Assembly (NCBI RefSeq): GCF_000423665.1
Contig: NZ_AUIK01000009.1
Span: 248,001-312,000, forward strand
Source of the DNA: Solirubrobacter soli DSM 22325
Lineage (GTDB): Bacteria; Actinomycetota; Thermoleophilia; Solirubrobacterales; Solirubrobacteraceae
DNA length: 64,000 bases
Direction of reading: 5' to 3'
A program made the position numbers and the translations under genes. Below are positions 62,647-64,000 of this stretch, piece by piece (the stretch's first letter is position 1; the number at the start of each line of letters is the position of its first letter). The notes under the pieces were generated by a model. It was not told the DNA's origin and ran no database searches. It saw nothing but the letters and a program-made list of their open reading frames with translations.

Positions 62647-63509
62647 CCGGCGCCCACGCCCAGCTTCGGCTGGGTCCGCGGCGGCGGCGCGTCCTTGAGC
62701 AGTTGCGGGACGCTGACGAGCGTGTAGTGGTGCCGGCGCAGGCCGAGCACGATGCGCGGCAGCGCCTCGATCGTCTGCGAGCGGTCGCCGCCCGCGTCGT
62801 GCAGGAGGACGATCGCGCCGGGCGTCGCGTCGGTCAGCACGCGGTTGACGATCGCGTCGACCCCGGGGCGCTCGTAGTCCTTGCTGTCGACGCTCCAGAG
62901 CACCATCGTCATGCCGCGCTCGCGCAGCAGGTCGAGCGTGGTCGCGTCGTAAGCGCCGTACGGCGGGCGGAAGAGCGTGGGACGCGGGTTGCCGGCGGCG
63001 GTCAGGATCGCCGTGTCGCCGTCGATCTCCTTGGCCTGGTCGGCGCGGCTGAGGCGGTCGAGGCGGCGGTGGTTGAGCGTGTGGACGCCGACGGTGACCA
63101 GCGGCTCGCGGCGGGTGACCTCCTCGGCGTCGGTGAAGTAGTGCTCGGTCCCACCGACCTGGAAGAACGTGCCGGGGGCGTGCAGCCGCTTGAGCGTGCG
63201 GACGACCTCGGCGGTGTACGGGCCAGGGCCGTCGTCGAACGTCAGCGCGATCTCGCGTTCGCGCTTGCCGGCGCGGGCGACGTAGGGGATGCGTGCGGTG
63301 CGCTCGGTGCGCGGGAAGATGCGGGGGCGCTTGAAGATCGCCAGCGCGGGCGCGGGGGCCGGCTCACCGCCGCTCCCGCTGGTGATCGCGACGATCCCGA
63401 GGGTGAGCACGGTCGCGAGCACCGCGGACGCGACGGCGCGTCGCCGCAGGTGTGCCTGCCGGCGGCGGCGGCGCCGGGCCACCAGGCTGTCCTGCGAGTG
63501 AGGCTTCAT
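62643..63509 (-). CDS. Polysaccharide deacetylase (NodB-type) family protein
   Basis: The 288-residue product has a single N-terminal membrane anchor (ASAVLATVLTLGIVAITSGS, residues about 28-47) after a basic stretch. Its NodB domain has ALTFDDGPGPYT, VGVHTLNHRRLDRL, TLFRPPYGAYD and GAIVLLHDAGG, the metal and catalytic motifs of carbohydrate esterase family 4. It probably removes acetyl groups from peptidoglycan or exopolysaccharide. ATG 63509 (MKPHSQDSLVARRRRRRQAH) is preferred over ATG 63524. Confidence 0.88.
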   Translation of the reverse strand: MKPHSQDSLVARRRRRRQAHLRRRAVASAVLATVLTLGIVAITSGSGGEPAPAPALAIFKRPRIFPRTERTARIPYVARAGKREREIALTFDDGPGPYTAEVVRTLKRLHAPGTFFQVGGTEHYFTDAEEVTRREPLVTVGVHTLNHRRLDRLSRADQAKEIDGDTAILTAAGNPRPTLFRPPYGAYDATTLDLLRERGMTMVLWSVDSKDYERPGVDAIVNRVLTDATPGAIVLLHDAGGDRSQTIEALPRIVLGLRRHHYTLVSVPQLLKDAPPPRTQPKLGVGAG

Positions 63510-63614
63510 GGACGTCAACTCCAAGTTGCCTCATCGGGCCCGTTTTGTGACCCCTTGAACGCGATCTGTCAGGACCTACGGCTCGCGCACGACCCCCGGA
63601 CCCGTAGGCCGACG

Positions 63615-63643
63615 AATCCCACTCGCCAGGAAATCCCACTCGC
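63615..63643. repeat. Short direct repeat
   Basis: AATCCCACTCGC occurs at 63615-63626 and 63632-63643, in the gap between the deacetylase gene and the partial gene at the right edge. Confidence 0.4.
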
Positions 63644-63702
63644 GAGGGAGCCAGCGGACTCGCGGCTCCAGCACCGCGATCGCTTGCGTCCGTGCATCGG
63701 CG

Positions 63703-64000
63703 TCACCGGCGGGGCAGCGTGACATTCCGCACCAGTTCGCTCGGCGCCGTGCCCGTGCTCGGCTTGAACGCGATCCGCAGCGTGAGCCTGCGCGCCTTGC
63801 CCGCCGCCTTCACCGACACCTTCACCTCGCCCGCGGCCGACACGGTCCGCGAAGCGGCGCCGACGCGCTTGCGCCCCGCGAACGCCCGCACCCGCAGCAC
63901 GCCCGCCCCGGGCGCCGACGCGCGAACGGCGATCCGCCGCCGCCGGTCCGCCTTGGCGGCCAGCAGCTTGAACTCCGGCGCCGTCGTCGCCGTGGTCGGG
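63703..64000 (-). CDS. C-terminal part of a gene cut by the window edge
   Basis: The reading frame is open to the right edge and ends at 63703. The 98 visible residues (PTTATTAPEFKLLAAKADRR ... LVRNVTLPRR) form a beta-rich, basic domain with alternating Val/Arg/Ala strands (EVKVSVKAAGKARRLTLRIA), like Ig-type folds of exported proteins. The N-terminus and any signal peptide lie outside the window. No function is assigned. Confidence 0.55.
   Translation of the reverse strand, partial: PTTATTAPEFKLLAAKADRRRRIAVRASAPGAGVLRVRAFAGRKRVGAASRTVSAAGEVKVSVKAAGKARRLTLRIAFKPSTGTAPSELVRNVTLPRR

Noticed and set aside
63615..63643. CRISPR-like repeat
   Set aside because: There are only two 12-base copies 17 bases apart; no array and no cas genes.

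Overview
The window is a roughly 70 % GC chromosomal segment of an actinobacterium. The gene set (NucS-type mismatch repair, a fused 2-oxoglutarate dehydrogenase of the Kgd/OdhA kind, a SigB/SigF-like sigma factor, WS/DGAT, many secreted proteins with a Cys-rich 'CKGxxCP' C-terminal domain) fits the class Thermoleophilia, probably order Solirubrobacterales (Solirubrobacter, Conexibacter or Baekduia relatives). This placement rests on gene content and was not computed. I found no rRNA, tRNA, CRISPR array, insertion sequence or prophage. No gene-free stretch exceeds 300 bases; the longest are 37122-37385, where I see nothing specific, and 20388-20642, which holds several dyads.

Layout. 26-2879: a three-gene overlapping minus-strand operon related to methylamine dehydrogenase genes (MauE-MauD fusion, MauA-like cysteine-rich Tat protein, MauF-propeller fusion). 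2932-11211: three paralogous secreted propeller/Ig-like/MopE-type proteins and a lipoprotein. 11245-18822: EttA, a glutamine amidotransferase-like hydrolase, two converging ABC-2 exporters, and a DesK/DesR-like two-component system whose regulator is frameshifted. 18819-25745: HD-GYP membrane protein, J-domain/TPR protein, DHA2 exporter, DUF3455 protein, FUSC transporter and MarR regulator. 25783-31938: autoregulated ribbon-helix-helix protein with DUF4097 partner, DUF2294, sigma factor, ferritin-like protein and WS/DGAT. 32049-41252: nucS, yjbQ, two glycosyltransferases, fatty-acid desaturase, several small unknown genes, alkyltransferase-like protein and DUF1028. 41205-49268: two secreted proteins, the 1428-residue E2-E1 oxoglutarate dehydrogenase fusion, DUF3817, NUDIX and an unknown protein. 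49423-52945: amino acid/amine permease, a 24-codon bridging ORF and a copper amine oxidase. 52933-64000: UbiB-like kinase, MBL hydrolase, VOC protein, Ppx/GppA, ASCH, DUF1349, pyruvate kinase, secreted protein, YihY, polysaccharide deacetylase and a partial gene.

Working together: permease plus amine oxidase form an amine-catabolic unit. Kgd and pyruvate kinase are central carbon metabolism. Sigma factor, ferritin-like protein, desaturase and glycosyltransferases look like a stress and envelope region. The most unusual signals are the MauA-like protein that cannot form the tryptophan tryptophylquinone cofactor, the complete lipoyl-E2-E1 fusion, two families of short dispersed repeats that have become coding sequence, and several dyads placed directly over start codons.
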